In this document: in pieces, positions 8,673 to 17,773 of the stretch
How the letters are laid out: every line of letters starts with the position of its first letter
How positions within the stretch are numbered: the stretch's first letter is position 1
Assembly (NCBI RefSeq): GCF_002797815.1
Contig: NZ_PGFJ01000001.1
Location: 868,001-932,000 of the forward strand
Direction: 5' to 3'
Source: Mucilaginibacter auburnensis
GTDB taxonomy: Bacteria; Bacteroidota; Bacteroidia; Sphingobacteriales; Sphingobacteriaceae
DNA: 64,000 bases
Notes under the pieces: model-generated
What the model saw: only the letters and a program-made list of their open reading frames with translations
Told to the model about the DNA's origin: nothing
Database searches by the model: none
Made by a program: the position numbers and the translations under genes

Positions 8673-9038
8673 TTATGCCGCTATAGCTTCCTTAACCTTG
8701 CTTACCAGCAAATCCAGATCAAACGGCTTGGCCAGGAAATCGCTGGCGCCCGCTTCGGTAGCTATGCGTTGACCTTCGCGGCTGGCCGAAATGGCAATAA
8801 CAGGTAAGCTATTGGTTTCGGGGCTTTTGCGCAAGGTGCGTAATATCTGGTCGCCGGATAGTACGGGCATCCAAAGATCCAGTAATATCAGGTCGGGTTT
8901 AACTTTTTTTATCTCGTCATAAATATGGAGACTGTTTTTCACAGGAGTGATATTATAACCACTTTCTTCCAATATCATTTCCAGCATATCCAGTATTCCT
9001 TCGTCGTCGTCGCAGATCAATATTTTCTTATTAGTCAT
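8673..9038 (-). CDS. CheY-like single-domain response regulator
   Basis: A 121-residue receiver domain without an output domain. Conserved positions are visible: the acidic pair in ICDDDEG, the phospho-acceptor Asp in LILLDLWMP, the Ser of ISAS and the Lys in LAKPF. The start chosen is the ATG at 9038 (MTNKKILICDDD); a longer reading upstream is only the histidine kinase region in another frame. The gene overlaps the end of the kinase gene by 8 bases, which marks them as a cognate, translationally coupled pair. Signal output presumably goes through protein interaction or a further phosphorelay step. Confidence 0.92.
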   Translation of the reverse strand: MTNKKILICDDDEGILDMLEMILEESGYNITPVKNSLHIYDEIKKVKPDLILLDLWMPVLSGDQILRTLRKSPETNSLPVIAISASREGQRIATEAGASDFLAKPFDLDLLVSKVKEAIAA

Positions 9039-10623
9039 TAATAGTCCTTTCCTGCATTGGCAACGTAAAACTGAATGTAGAACCTTTACCCAACTCACTT
9101 TCCACCCAAAGCGTGCCACCATGATTTTTAATGATCTGGTCGCATATATATAAACCTATACCCATTCCCGGGAAGCGTTGCTGTATTTCGCCTACGCGGT
9201 AAAAGCGTTCAAAAATTCTTTTATGATATTCCGGACTGATGCCCATACCGTGATCTTTAACAGCGACTTTAATGTAGTTAGACACACGCGACAGGTGTAC
9301 TTCCACTAAGCTGGCGTCCGGCGAATATTTAATAGCATTTGATATCAGGTTGTTTACCACCTGTACAATATGCGATTCATCGCCATTGTAATTATCTGTT
9401 GCTTTGCCACTTAATTTTATTTGATGGCTTTCCTGCGCGGCCTGTAGGTGGTCTACCGTTTCATAAACCATTTTGTCAAAGTTGAACGGTTCGCGATGTA
9501 GCTCAATATTGCCTGTTTGTATGCGCGAAACATCCAATAATTCAGCAATAAGCGTATTTAGTCGTTCAACATAAATGCTGGTTTTACGCAGTATCTCCTT
9601 CAATTTGTCACTCACATCAGCAGGCATCAGCTTTTGCATAACCTGCACATAACCCTTGATGGTGGTAAGCGGTGTTTTCAGTTCATGGCTGGCTATTGAA
9701 AGGAAATCATCTTTGCGGCGTTCTATCTCGCGTCTATCGGTAATATCTTCAATGGCAATCAAAATCCGGTCACGGAATTGGCCCTCCAATTCTATCCTGT
9801 GCGCGTTGAGCAGCATTAGTTTTTTACCAATGTGCGGGAAATCATGCTCTACCTCAAACTCCAATACTGGATTATTAGTAGGCAAAATATTTTCCAACAG
9901 CTCTTTAAGACGCGGTATATTCCATTGGCCATTACCTAACTCATACATTAATTTACCTTCAGTTTCTTCGCGGGTCACTTTAAAGGTTTTTACAAAATGG
10001 TCGTTCACACTTAAAACCTTTAGGTCGGGGTTAAGTACAACCAAGCTTTCACGTACAGTTTGGACTATACTGGCCAGATATTCTTCATTTTCTCTTAGGC
10101 TGCGGGTACGCTCCTCAACCTGCTTTTCCATTTTGTCTTTTTGATGCTGAAGGTCAAGCTCGGCTTTTTTACGGCGGGTAACATCGTTTTGTACACCTAT
10201 AAAATAACATGTTTTGCCATGCTCATCTTTTATGGCCGACATATATAATTCGTTCCAGAACAAAGTGCCGTCTTTGCGATAGTTTCTTATCTCTACCGTA
10301 ACGTTTTCGCCTTTTTTTACTGCTTCGGCCAAAGCGGCGCGTTGCGGCTGCTGCCTGTCCTCCTTTTGCAAAAAGCGGCAATTATGACCAATTATCTCGT
10401 TTCTGCTGTATCCTGATATTTCTTCAAAAGCCTTATTGCAATAAATAATGGGGTTGTCGGGCTGCTGGTTGTCGGTAATGATCACCCCTGATATAGACGC
10501 GTCAAGTGCCTGCGTGAGTAATTGCAGGTCCTGCTTTGCTGTGTTGTCTGAAAAGGTAAATTCGCCGTTATTTAAACTATCCAATGTTGTAAGTATTTGA
10601 GTGTGTAAACGCCTATAAAACAA
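9031..10623 (-). CDS. PAS-domain hybrid-type sensor histidine kinase (soluble)
   Basis: About 530 residues. The order is a first PAS/PAC unit (GVIITDNQQPDNPIIYCNKAFEEISG, then the LOV-like NCRFLQ motif), a coiled linker, a second PAS domain, HisKA with the phosphorylated His in SHELKTPLTTIKGYVQ, and a HATPase domain (NNLISNAIKYSP, GMGISPEYH, GMGIGLYI). No membrane segment is present, so it senses a cytoplasmic cue. The first PAS has GHNCRFLQ, the motif in which LOV photoreceptors place the flavin-binding Cys, so a light- or redox-sensing flavin is possible. There is no early ATG: start codons are TTG at 10623 or TTG at 10584. Confidence 0.9.
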   Translation of the reverse strand: MFYRRLHTQILTTLDSLNNGEFTFSDNTAKQDLQLLTQALDASISGVIITDNQQPDNPIIYCNKAFEEISGYSRNEIIGHNCRFLQKEDRQQPQRAALAEAVKKGENVTVEIRNYRKDGTLFWNELYMSAIKDEHGKTCYFIGVQNDVTRRKKAELDLQHQKDKMEKQVEERTRSLRENEEYLASIVQTVRESLVVLNPDLKVLSVNDHFVKTFKVTREETEGKLMYELGNGQWNIPRLKELLENILPTNNPVLEFEVEHDFPHIGKKLMLLNAHRIELEGQFRDRILIAIEDITDRREIERRKDDFLSIASHELKTPLTTIKGYVQVMQKLMPADVSDKLKEILRKTSIYVERLNTLIAELLDVSRIQTGNIELHREPFNFDKMVYETVDHLQAAQESHQIKLSGKATDNYNGDESHIVQVVNNLISNAIKYSPDASLVEVHLSRVSNYIKVAVKDHGMGISPEYHKRIFERFYRVGEIQQRFPGMGIGLYICDQIIKNHGGTLWVESELGKGSTFSFTLPMQERTIND

Positions 10624-10724
10624 ATTTGTTTAAATACGTGGGTAATTTCCACATGGTTTTATTGTTGGGTTCTAAAATAAAACATTGAACGGGTTCTACA
10701 GTTGTTAAATGTAAAAGAGAAAAT

Positions 10725-10955
10725 ATGAATACTACAGACCAAAATAAACCGCAGCAGGAAGATAAAACGCCCGATTTTATAAAAAGTCCGAAAGAAACAG
10801 AAGATTTTGGCGGGCATGCCAACGAGCCTGATACGCAGGAAAATTATCCCCAACACGGAAGTCAGTCTCAGGCACAAGCCGTAACTAATAACAACGGACT
10901 TGATATAGAGCCGGAGTCGAGCGATGACGGTGGAATTATCGGACCTAATGATTAA
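10725..10955 (+). CDS. Small hydrophilic protein, unknown function
   Basis: A 76-residue, Gln/Asp/Asn/Pro-rich, strongly hydrophilic and probably disordered protein with no hydrophobic segment. It is transcribed alone, diverging from the histidine kinase gene, and is followed immediately by a strong hairpin terminator; this supports a real gene. I do not recognise the family. Similar short disordered proteins occur in Bacteroidota as stress-linked proteins, but no function can be assigned. Confidence 0.6.
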   Translation: MNTTDQNKPQQEDKTPDFIKSPKETEDFGGHANEPDTQENYPQHGSQSQAQAVTNNNGLDIEPESSDDGGIIGPND

Positions 10956-10957
10956 GC

Positions 10958-10989
10958 AAAAGGGGTAACGAGTTGATCGTTGCCCCTTT
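10958..10989. terminator. Bidirectional hairpin terminator
   Basis: AAAAGGGGTAACGA pairs with TCGTTGCCCCTTT across a short loop (one T-G wobble). It lies 3 bases after the small hydrophilic gene and just downstream of the convergent gene at 11004-11357. Confidence 0.8.
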
Positions 10990-11003
10990 CTATTTATAAC
11001 GCG

Positions 11004-11357
11004 CTAACACTTTAGGGAAGGATTAGGATAATTATCGCTTTGATCTTCTAAAGTATTGTCCAGGCATTGAAAATCTTTCTCTACTAATAGCGATAATTTA
11101 TTGTTGGTTCCGCTAAATCCAATTTGATCTTCTTTTTGCCACTCGTGAGCCATTTTTACTGGCATATATATAATAATAGTGTTGTCTATTAGCGTTGCAC
11201 TTAAATTTTCAACTGTTTTGCTACGCTGTAACGCATATTTTAAGTTTAAAGTCGGAAATTCTATGCTTTCTTCCACGTAACCGCATTCTGTAAATCGCTC
11301 TACCTCTGTTTTGCTCAATCTGTATCTAATTGAGTTGCCTTTTATCCTTATTTTCAT
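11004..11357 (-). CDS. Conserved hypothetical protein (DUF7009-like)
   Basis: A 117-residue soluble protein starting MKIRIKGNSIRYRLSKTEV. The opening looks like a family of short Bacteroidota proteins that I associate with DUF7009; the identification is from memory of this start and is not certain. It is beta-strand rich in the first 80 residues (alternating hydrophobic pattern) with an acidic tail. It diverges from nirB across a 390-base AT-rich spacer, so it could be co-regulated with nitrate assimilation. Confidence 0.65.
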   Translation of the reverse strand: MKIRIKGNSIRYRLSKTEVERFTECGYVEESIEFPTLNLKYALQRSKTVENLSATLIDNTIIIYMPVKMAHEWQKEDQIGFSGTNNKLSLLVEKDFQCLDNTLEDQSDNYPNPSLKC

Positions 11358-11747
11358 ATTTTTTTTATCTGGTTGTGCTTTTATGCGTTTTATTTTCTGT
11401 TAATAATGGTTTATTAACGCTTTTTTATTTCTTAAAATCAATTATTGCTGATTATCGATTAGATTTCTCATTGTATTTCATGATTTTTATCAAAATTCCA
11501 AAAACAGGTGTATCTTTTGTGGTTGTTTTGAGTTAATTTTTAACAATTATCAATTTTGTTATCATTTTAATTAATGTTATATGATTTTTAATTGGTTAAA
11601 TGGTGGTTTTGAAACAAAATAATCGTTGTTTTTATTACAAAAATAATGTAAAAACTTGTGAGTGTGATTTTTTTTATATAAAATTGCTATATAAACACAA
11701 TAATAGGTCGCTTTTTTATTGTATTTATCATAAAAAGCTTTAACAAC
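11358..11747. promoter_or_regulatory. AT-rich nirB upstream region
   Basis: This 390-base spacer between the divergent small gene and nirB is extremely AT-rich and carries no convincing ORF. It must hold the nirB promoter. A perfect TAACAA/TTGTTA dyad (separate entry) and a TTAC-N9-GTAA dyad at 11634-11650 are visible. No clear TANNTTTG element was found close to the nirB start. Confidence 0.5.
11541..11561. promoter_or_regulatory. Inverted repeat, candidate operator upstream of nirB
   Basis: TAACAA at 11541-11546 and TTGTTA at 11556-11561 form a perfect 6-base dyad with a 9-base spacer, about 190 bases before nirB. The geometry suits a Crp/Fnr- or NsrR-type dimer, but in such AT-rich DNA dyads arise by chance. 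Confidence 0.25.
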
Positions 11748-14240
11748 ATGGAAAAATCAACAGTCATAGTGATTGGAAACGGAATGGTGGGTTACAAGTT
11801 CTGCGAAAAACTTGTAACCAAATCATCCAACTTCAAAATTGTAGTATTTGGCGAAGAGCCGCGTCATGCTTACGACCGTGTTCACCTTAGCGAGTATTTC
11901 AATGGCAAATCTGCCGATGATCTTTCTCTTTCAACTGCATCCTGGTATGCAGAAAGCGGAATTGATCTTCACCTTAGCGACCCGGTAAAAGAGATCAACC
12001 GCGCAGAGAAAACCATACATTCATTATCAGGCCTTACCTTGAAATATGATTACCTGGTTTTAGCTACAGGTTCATCTGCTTTTGTGCCTGATATTCCGGG
12101 CGTTGAAAAAGATGGCGTATTTGTATATCGTACTATTGAAGATCTTGAATTAATTAAAGCGTATGCTACCACCGCAAAGACCGGCGCCGTAATGGGTGGC
12201 GGTCTTTTAGGTTTGGAGGCAGCCAAGGCATTGATAGATCTGGGAATTGAAAGCACCCACGTTATAGAGTTTGCGCCAAGGTTGATGCCAAGGCAGATAG
12301 ATTCGGCAGGCAGCGGTATGTTGCAGGCTAAACTGAAAGAGCTGGGCTTAAGTGTGCATTTGAATAAAAGCACTGCATATATAGGCGGTGAGCACCGTGC
12401 CGAATCATTGAATTTTAATGATGGGAGCGAGTTGCCTATAGATATGCTTGTAATATCAGCAGGTATTCGTCCGCGCGACGAGCTGGCTAAACTATGCGGA
12501 CTGGAGGTTGGTACTCGCGGTGGTATTTTGGTTGATGCCAAAATGCAAACCAGCGATGAGAGTATTTTTGCCATAGGCGAGTGCGCTTTGTATGAAGGTA
12601 TGATATACGGCCTGGTTGCACCGGGTTATGAAATGGCTGATATTGTAGTATCGCAACTAACCGGCGGCAGCAAGCTGTTTTATAGTTATGACATGAGCAC
12701 CAAGCTTAAGCTGATAGGTGTTGATGTGGCCAGCTTTGGCGACGCGTTTATTACCGAGCCGGACTGCCGCACCATTGTTTTTGAAGATACCCACAAAGGC
12801 ATATACAAACGTATTAACATTACTACTGATGGTAAGTATTTACTGGGTGGTATTTTGATAGGCGATGCCGATGCCTACAACATGCTGTTGCAAACGGTAA
12901 ATAATAAACTGGTGCTACCTCCTAATCCCGAAGATCTGATATTAGGATCACGCGGTGGGGCAGAAAGCGAAGGCGCCGGTGTAATGAGCTTACCCGATGA
13001 CGCGTTGATCTGCTCATGCGAGGCAGTAACAAAGGGCGCTATCTGCTCATCGGTAACTGATCTGGGTATTACCTCTGTTGATGGCATTAAAAAATGCACC
13101 AAGGCAGGCACAGGTTGTGGCGGTTGTATGCCAATGGTTAAAGACCTGGTTAACGGCACCTTGAAAGCTAACGGCGCTTACGTTAAAAATAACATTTGCG
13201 AACATTTTGACTATTCGCGCCAGGAGTTGTATGACCTGGTTAAAATGAACCAGCTAAAAAATTATGACCTGGTGCTTGATCATTTCGGTAAAGGCGATGG
13301 TTGTGAAACCTGTAAACCACTGGTAGCAAGCATCCTGTCCAGCCTTTGGAACGAGGTAATTGTAAAACAATCAACCATACAAGATAGTAACGACCGTTAC
13401 CTGGCTAACATACAAAAAGGTGGTACTTATTCGGTTGTTCCGCGGATACCGGGTGGCGAGATCACACCCGATAAGTTGATAGTGATCGGTCAGGTTGCAA
13501 AAAAATATAATCTCTACACCAAAATAACCGGTGGTCAGCGAATTGACCTTTTTGGCGCGCACGTAAGCGACCTGCCGCTGATATGGGAAGAACTGATAGA
13601 TGCCGGCTTTGAAAGCGGCCATGCCTACGGCAAAGCCCTGCGTACCGTAAAAAGCTGCGTAGGCAGCACCTGGTGCCGCTTCGGTTTGCATGATAGCGTA
13701 TCATTCGCTATTGAGGTAGAAGACCGTTATAAAGGCATCCGTGCGCCGCATAAAATTAAAGGTGGCGTTAGCGGTTGTATCCGCGAGTGTGCCGAGGCGC
13801 AATCAAAAGACTTCGGTATCATCGCTACAGAAAAAGGCTGGAACCTGTATGTATGCGGTAACGGTGGTTCAAAACCGCAGCACGCTCAGCTTTTAGCTAC
13901 TGATATTGATAAAGAAACGCTGGTGAAATACCTGGACAGGTTCCTGATGTTCTACATCAAAACTGCCGATCCGCTTGCCCGTACCGCTACCTGGCTCAAT
14001 AAAATGGAAGGTGGCATGAGCTATCTTAAAAATGTGATCATTAATGATAGCCTGGGCATTTGCGCACAGTTGGAAGAAGAAATGCAGCAATTGGTAAACA
14101 CCTACCACTGCGAGTGGAAAGAGGTAATTGAAAACCCTGAGCTACGCAAAAAGTTCTCGCACTTTGTGAATGCTCCCGAGCAAAAGGACCCTAACGTGAA
14201 ATTTGAAGAAATGCGCGGACAGGTTAAAGCGAATTGGTAA
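11748..14240 (+). CDS. nirB: Nitrite reductase [NAD(P)H] large subunit
   Basis: An 830-residue assimilatory nitrite reductase large subunit that reduces nitrite to ammonium with NAD(P)H in the cytoplasm. In order: FAD/NAD(P) oxidoreductase domain (VIGNGMVGYKF at the N-terminus, GGGLLGLEAA near 145), a BFD-type [2Fe-2S] domain near 420-470 (CSCE...CGGC), a second similar Cys-containing segment (near 480-535), a sulfite/nitrite-reductase ferredoxin-like half domain, and the siroheme/[4Fe-4S] domain with Cys ligands in SCVGSTWCRFG and SGCIRECAEA. All expected ligands are present. It heads the nitrate assimilation island; nirD follows after a repeat-filled 203-base gap. Confidence 0.96.
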   Translation: MEKSTVIVIGNGMVGYKFCEKLVTKSSNFKIVVFGEEPRHAYDRVHLSEYFNGKSADDLSLSTASWYAESGIDLHLSDPVKEINRAEKTIHSLSGLTLKYDYLVLATGSSAFVPDIPGVEKDGVFVYRTIEDLELIKAYATTAKTGAVMGGGLLGLEAAKALIDLGIESTHVIEFAPRLMPRQIDSAGSGMLQAKLKELGLSVHLNKSTAYIGGEHRAESLNFNDGSELPIDMLVISAGIRPRDELAKLCGLEVGTRGGILVDAKMQTSDESIFAIGECALYEGMIYGLVAPGYEMADIVVSQLTGGSKLFYSYDMSTKLKLIGVDVASFGDAFITEPDCRTIVFEDTHKGIYKRINITTDGKYLLGGILIGDADAYNMLLQTVNNKLVLPPNPEDLILGSRGGAESEGAGVMSLPDDALICSCEAVTKGAICSSVTDLGITSVDGIKKCTKAGTGCGGCMPMVKDLVNGTLKANGAYVKNNICEHFDYSRQELYDLVKMNQLKNYDLVLDHFGKGDGCETCKPLVASILSSLWNEVIVKQSTIQDSNDRYLANIQKGGTYSVVPRIPGGEITPDKLIVIGQVAKKYNLYTKITGGQRIDLFGAHVSDLPLIWEELIDAGFESGHAYGKALRTVKSCVGSTWCRFGLHDSVSFAIEVEDRYKGIRAPHKIKGGVSGCIRECAEAQSKDFGIIATEKGWNLYVCGNGGSKPQHAQLLATDIDKETLVKYLDRFLMFYIKTADPLARTATWLNKMEGGMSYLKNVIINDSLGICAQLEEEMQQLVNTYHCEWKEVIENPELRKKFSHFVNAPEQKDPNVKFEEMRGQVKANW

Positions 14241-14254
14241 TAAATTAATAATAA

Positions 14255-14336
14255 CGTCATGCTGAACTTGTTTCAGCACCCCACTTGCAAAGCAGCATGC
14301 TTATTCGTGGGGTCCCGAAACAAGTTTGGGATGACA
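14255..14336. repeat. Long inverted repeat (REP-like) between nirB and nirD
   Basis: Arms of about 30 bases (14255-14284 and 14307-14336) share the cores AACTTGTTTC / GAAACAAGTT and ACCCCAC / GTGGGG and are imperfect inverted copies, with a ~22-base loop. The ends read GTCATGCTG and ATGACA, resembling the ends of the repeats at 22761-23589, so the two may be related families. Confidence 0.75.
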
Positions 14337-14349
14337 GTAAAAGAAAATA

Positions 14350-14431
14350 TTCTTCCGGACTTTCGGACCTCCGACTTCCGGACTAACAAAGCAACTCTTC
14401 CGGATATCCGGTCTATCCGACTTCCGGACTA
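14350..14431. repeat. Tandem CTTCCGGA repeats
   Basis: Two imperfect copies of a ~40-base unit (about 14350-14389 and 14395-14431) begin TCTTCCGGA and end CCGACTTCCGGACTAA. The word TTCCGGA occurs four times. The block fills the space just before nirD. Function unknown. Confidence 0.7.
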
Positions 14432-14443
14432 AAACAATACAAC

Positions 14444-14800
14444 ATGGAAACACTAACAGCAATTGAATGGATACCTGCCTGCTACATTGATGATGTTCCG
14501 GAGAATGGCGGGGTATGTATGAGACATGGCGATGAGCAGATCGCAATTTACAACTTCTCTCGCCGTAACGAATGGTATGCCACCCAAAACCTTTGTCCGC
14601 ATAAGCAGCAAATGGCGCTTTCAAGGGGAATGATAGGCAGCGCAGGCGATACTTGCGAACCTAAGGTAGCTTGTCCGTTCCACAAAAAAACATTCTCGCT
14701 TTTAACAGGTGAATGTTTGAACGGAGATGATTACCAGATCAAAACCTACCCGGTAAAGGTAGAAGACGGTAAGGTTTACGTAGGAATAGCATTAGAGTAA
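14444..14800 (+). CDS. nirD: Nitrite reductase small subunit (Rieske type)
   Basis: A 118-residue Rieske-fold protein. The ligand pairs are intact: Cys51-Pro-His53 and Cys77-x2-His80 (CPFH), so it should bind a [2Fe-2S] cluster, as in the NasE-type small subunits. It partners NirB in electron transfer to the siroheme centre. The start is the ATG at 14444. It is separated from nirB by repeats, so the two may be transcribed together with an extended untranslated region between them, or separately. Confidence 0.93.
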   Translation: METLTAIEWIPACYIDDVPENGGVCMRHGDEQIAIYNFSRRNEWYATQNLCPHKQQMALSRGMIGSAGDTCEPKVACPFHKKTFSLLTGECLNGDDYQIKTYPVKVEDGKVYVGIALE

Positions 14801-14893
14801 CTCACACCCCAACATAAAAAAAGCCCTGCAGGGAGGTCGCAGTCCCGAACAGAGCTATTGTAGTTTTCGCTTTAACAACTAAAAACTTATCAA

Positions 14894-16429
14894 ATGTATA
14901 AAAATGTACTCAAACTATGCAGGTATTTTACAATAATTGTAATTCCCGCCACTATGTTGTGTAACAATGTCAACGCACAGGTATCTTTGACCGGGCAACT
15001 CAAAACCCGGAGCGAACTGCGTAGCGGCTATGGTACCCTACAACCAACAGGTAACAGCGCATCATTTTTTACAGCGCAGCGCACCAGGCTGACATTTAAT
15101 TACAAATCAAGTAAACTTATTTTTCAAACATCCATTCAGGATGTAAGACTTTGGGGACAGGATGCATCCACCATTAGCGCCGCCGACGGCAACAAACTGG
15201 GTGTACACGAAGCCTGGGCCGAAATCATATTATCCAACAAAAAAGATGCTGCTTTCAAATCGTCGCCATTTGATTATTTCGCCATAAAGCTGGGTAGGCA
15301 GGAAATAGCTTATGATGATGAACGCCTGTTAGGCGCTTTAGACTGGACCATGCAGGCCCGCCGGCATGATGCCATAGTTTTTAAATTGCAGCAAAGCGGC
15401 TGGCAGGTTGATCTGGGTGCCGCCTTTAACCAACATACCGATGCTATTAACTACAACGGCACCTATTACACACCGGCAAATATCCCGGCTACCGTTAAAG
15501 ACAATAACGGCAACCTGGCCAATACACCAGCAGGTTTTTTGCCATTGGTGAATGCCGCGGGTAACAGCGATAAGAAGGGGAGCCCGGTATTTGTGAACTC
15601 TCCGGGCACAAACGCTTTAACACAAAACTATAAAGCCTTTCAATATTTATATGCCGCTAAAAAAGTAGGAAAAACCAAATTTTCAGGTTTGTTCTTTGCT
15701 GACCAGTTTGGTAAGTACAAATTAGATTCGGCAAGAAACGTTGCGAACGGTAATGTAGGTTATATTTATGGCAGGCGCTTTAATCAAAGCGGTGTTAATA
15801 CCCGTATTACAACCGGAATATTGGTTAACCCTGTATTTGGTAAGAATAACCAATGGGCGGCTACTGCAGGTTATTATTATCAAGGCGGCAGAGACAAAGA
15901 TAGTTTAGCCCTAAACGCATACATGCTTACGGCATCTGTAGCCTACAAAGCCGGAAAGATGAGCTATACAGCCGGTTGGGATTACCTTTCAGGTAACAAC
16001 GCCTTTTCAACTTCAAAAACCAATCACCGTTTTGATCCGCTATACGGTACGCCGCATAAGTTTTGGGGCTATATGGATTATTTCTACGCGGTTAGCGGCG
16101 CGCCAAACGGTGGCTTATCAGATCCGTACCTGAAAGTAAAATTGACAGCTAATCGTTTTTCGGCAGAACTGGCAGGGCATTATTTTATGTTAGGCGCCGA
16201 TCAAAAAGATGTAAGCGGACAAGCCTTGAACAAACACCTGAGCACCGAGCTTGATTTTACTGCGGCCTATAAATTAAATAGCTTAACCACAGTTGATCTG
16301 GGTTTATCCTACATGGCTGCAACAAGAAGCATGGAATACGCCAAGAATTTGACTCCGGGCAGCACAAATCTTAGTCCGGTTTGGGCCTACCTGCAGATCA
16401 ATATCAAACCAGACTTTTTGAATAAATAA
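14894..16429 (+). CDS. Outer-membrane porin, alginate-export family
   Basis: A 511-residue beta-barrel protein with a signal peptide (hydrophobic core FTIIVIPATML, cleavage probably after NVNA). The alternating pattern of aromatic and polar residues through the protein and the opening LTGQLKTRSELR, followed by TAQRTRLTFNY, match the alginate_exp family of porins (PF13372). Such genes are often placed between nir and nar genes in Bacteroidota. The position between nirD and the NarK-type transporter suggests that it lets nitrate or nitrite through the outer membrane; this is inferred from context, not from the family name. Confidence 0.85.
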   Translation: MYKNVLKLCRYFTIIVIPATMLCNNVNAQVSLTGQLKTRSELRSGYGTLQPTGNSASFFTAQRTRLTFNYKSSKLIFQTSIQDVRLWGQDASTISAADGNKLGVHEAWAEIILSNKKDAAFKSSPFDYFAIKLGRQEIAYDDERLLGALDWTMQARRHDAIVFKLQQSGWQVDLGAAFNQHTDAINYNGTYYTPANIPATVKDNNGNLANTPAGFLPLVNAAGNSDKKGSPVFVNSPGTNALTQNYKAFQYLYAAKKVGKTKFSGLFFADQFGKYKLDSARNVANGNVGYIYGRRFNQSGVNTRITTGILVNPVFGKNNQWAATAGYYYQGGRDKDSLALNAYMLTASVAYKAGKMSYTAGWDYLSGNNAFSTSKTNHRFDPLYGTPHKFWGYMDYFYAVSGAPNGGLSDPYLKVKLTANRFSAELAGHYFMLGADQKDVSGQALNKHLSTELDFTAAYKLNSLTTVDLGLSYMAATRSMEYAKNLTPGSTNLSPVWAYLQINIKPDFLNK

Positions 16430-16450
16430 TCTATCCGTCAATCACTATAA

Positions 16451-17755
16451 ATGCAACAAAAAATGGAAAAGCAACTTACTAAACTCAATATATTCTCAGG
16501 CAAAGGCGTACAAATGCGCACCTTTCACATCACCTGGTTAATGTTCTTTGTTTGTTTCTTCGGATGGTTTGGTTTGGCGCCATTAATGCCAACCGTTCGT
16601 GCCGAGATGGGCTTAACCAAGGGTCAGGTTGGTAATATCATCATTGCATCTGTTACGGCTACCATTATTGCCCGCCTTATCATAGGTAAATTGTGCGATA
16701 CATGGGGGCCGCGTAAAACTGCCGTAAGGCTGTTGCTGGTTGGTGCCATTCCCGTTTTTTTGGTTGGATTGGCGCACAGCTACATAACATTTTTATTGTT
16801 CAGGTTGGCTATTGGCGTAATAGGTGCATCATTTGTTATTACCCAATTCCACACGTCAATGATGTTTGCACCTAACATAAAAGGTACAGCTAATGCAGTT
16901 ACCGGTGGCTGGGGCAACCTAGGTGGTGGCGTTACCAACATGGTTATGCCTTTGATATTTGCCGCGATAGTTGGCTTTGGCTATACCCCGGCAGAGGCCT
17001 GGAGATATGCTATGATCGTTCCGGGAGTAATGATGTTAATTATGGCTTTTTTATACCACCGTTACACTAAAGATACACCTAACGGCAACTACGATGAGAT
17101 AGGTCATAAACAACAGGATACGAAAACAGATTGGAGCGTATTATCTGACTGGAGAATATGGGCCCTGATGTTGGCCTACGCCATGTGCTTTGGCATGGAG
17201 CTTACATTTGATAACGTTGCAGCCCTGCACTTTGTTGATACCTTCCACCTTAACCAAAGCTCAGCAGGTTTTTGGGCCGGTGTGTTTGGTTTCATGAACA
17301 TTTTTGCCCGTGCATTGGGCGGTATCGCTTCAGATAAGGTTGGTAACAAGTTTGGTATGCGCGGTAAAGGTTTGCTGCTGGCCGCTATGTTGTTACTGGA
17401 AGGCTGCGGATTGATACTTTTTGCACAGGCAGGCTCATTGTTTATGGCAATTGGCTCTATGCTTACTTTCGCCCTTTTCTTAAAGATGTCAAACGGCGCC
17501 ACCTATGGCATCGTACCTTTTGTAAATACAAAAAATGTGGGTTTGGTGAGTGGTATTGTGGGTGCCGGTGGCAACCTGGGCGGTATGCTGTTCGGCTTCC
17601 TGTTCAAATCAGATACTATTACTTATGTTGAGGCATTTACCTACATCGGTTATATTGTTATAGCGGTTTCAGTGGTGATACTCATCACCCGATTTCAAAA
17701 GCAAGCAGTAGCCGTTGATGCAGACTTAAAAGAAATTGCCGGAAGCGCCATCTAA
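16451..17755 (+). CDS. NarK/NasA-type nitrate/nitrite MFS transporter
   Basis: A 434-residue major facilitator with about 12 membrane segments. The nitrate signature of the NNP family is visible in the fifth helix (GGWGNLGGGVTNM) and again in helix 11 (GIVGAGGNLGGM), and Arg residues of the substrate pocket are present in RMVR-like contexts (RAEMGLTKGQVGNI; FRLAIGVIGASF). It imports nitrate for the reductase encoded 18 bases downstream. Starts at 16451 or at the ATG at 16463 are equally possible. Confidence 0.93.
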   Translation: MQQKMEKQLTKLNIFSGKGVQMRTFHITWLMFFVCFFGWFGLAPLMPTVRAEMGLTKGQVGNIIIASVTATIIARLIIGKLCDTWGPRKTAVRLLLVGAIPVFLVGLAHSYITFLLFRLAIGVIGASFVITQFHTSMMFAPNIKGTANAVTGGWGNLGGGVTNMVMPLIFAAIVGFGYTPAEAWRYAMIVPGVMMLIMAFLYHRYTKDTPNGNYDEIGHKQQDTKTDWSVLSDWRIWALMLAYAMCFGMELTFDNVAALHFVDTFHLNQSSAGFWAGVFGFMNIFARALGGIASDKVGNKFGMRGKGLLLAAMLLLEGCGLILFAQAGSLFMAIGSMLTFALFLKMSNGATYGIVPFVNTKNVGLVSGIVGAGGNLGGMLFGFLFKSDTITYVEAFTYIGYIVIAVSVVILITRFQKQAVAVDADLKEIAGSAI

Positions 17756-17773
17756 TATTTTAGACATCTACCT

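Noticed and set aside
9656..10144. Plus-strand frame of 162 residues
   Set aside because: Lies inside the PAS histidine kinase gene; Ser/Arg-rich composition with no domain pattern.
14801..14893. Terminator or attenuator between nirD and the porin gene
   Set aside because: A weak AGCCCTG/CAGAGCT and GGGA/TCCC pairing is present but with mismatches and no T-run, so it is not called.
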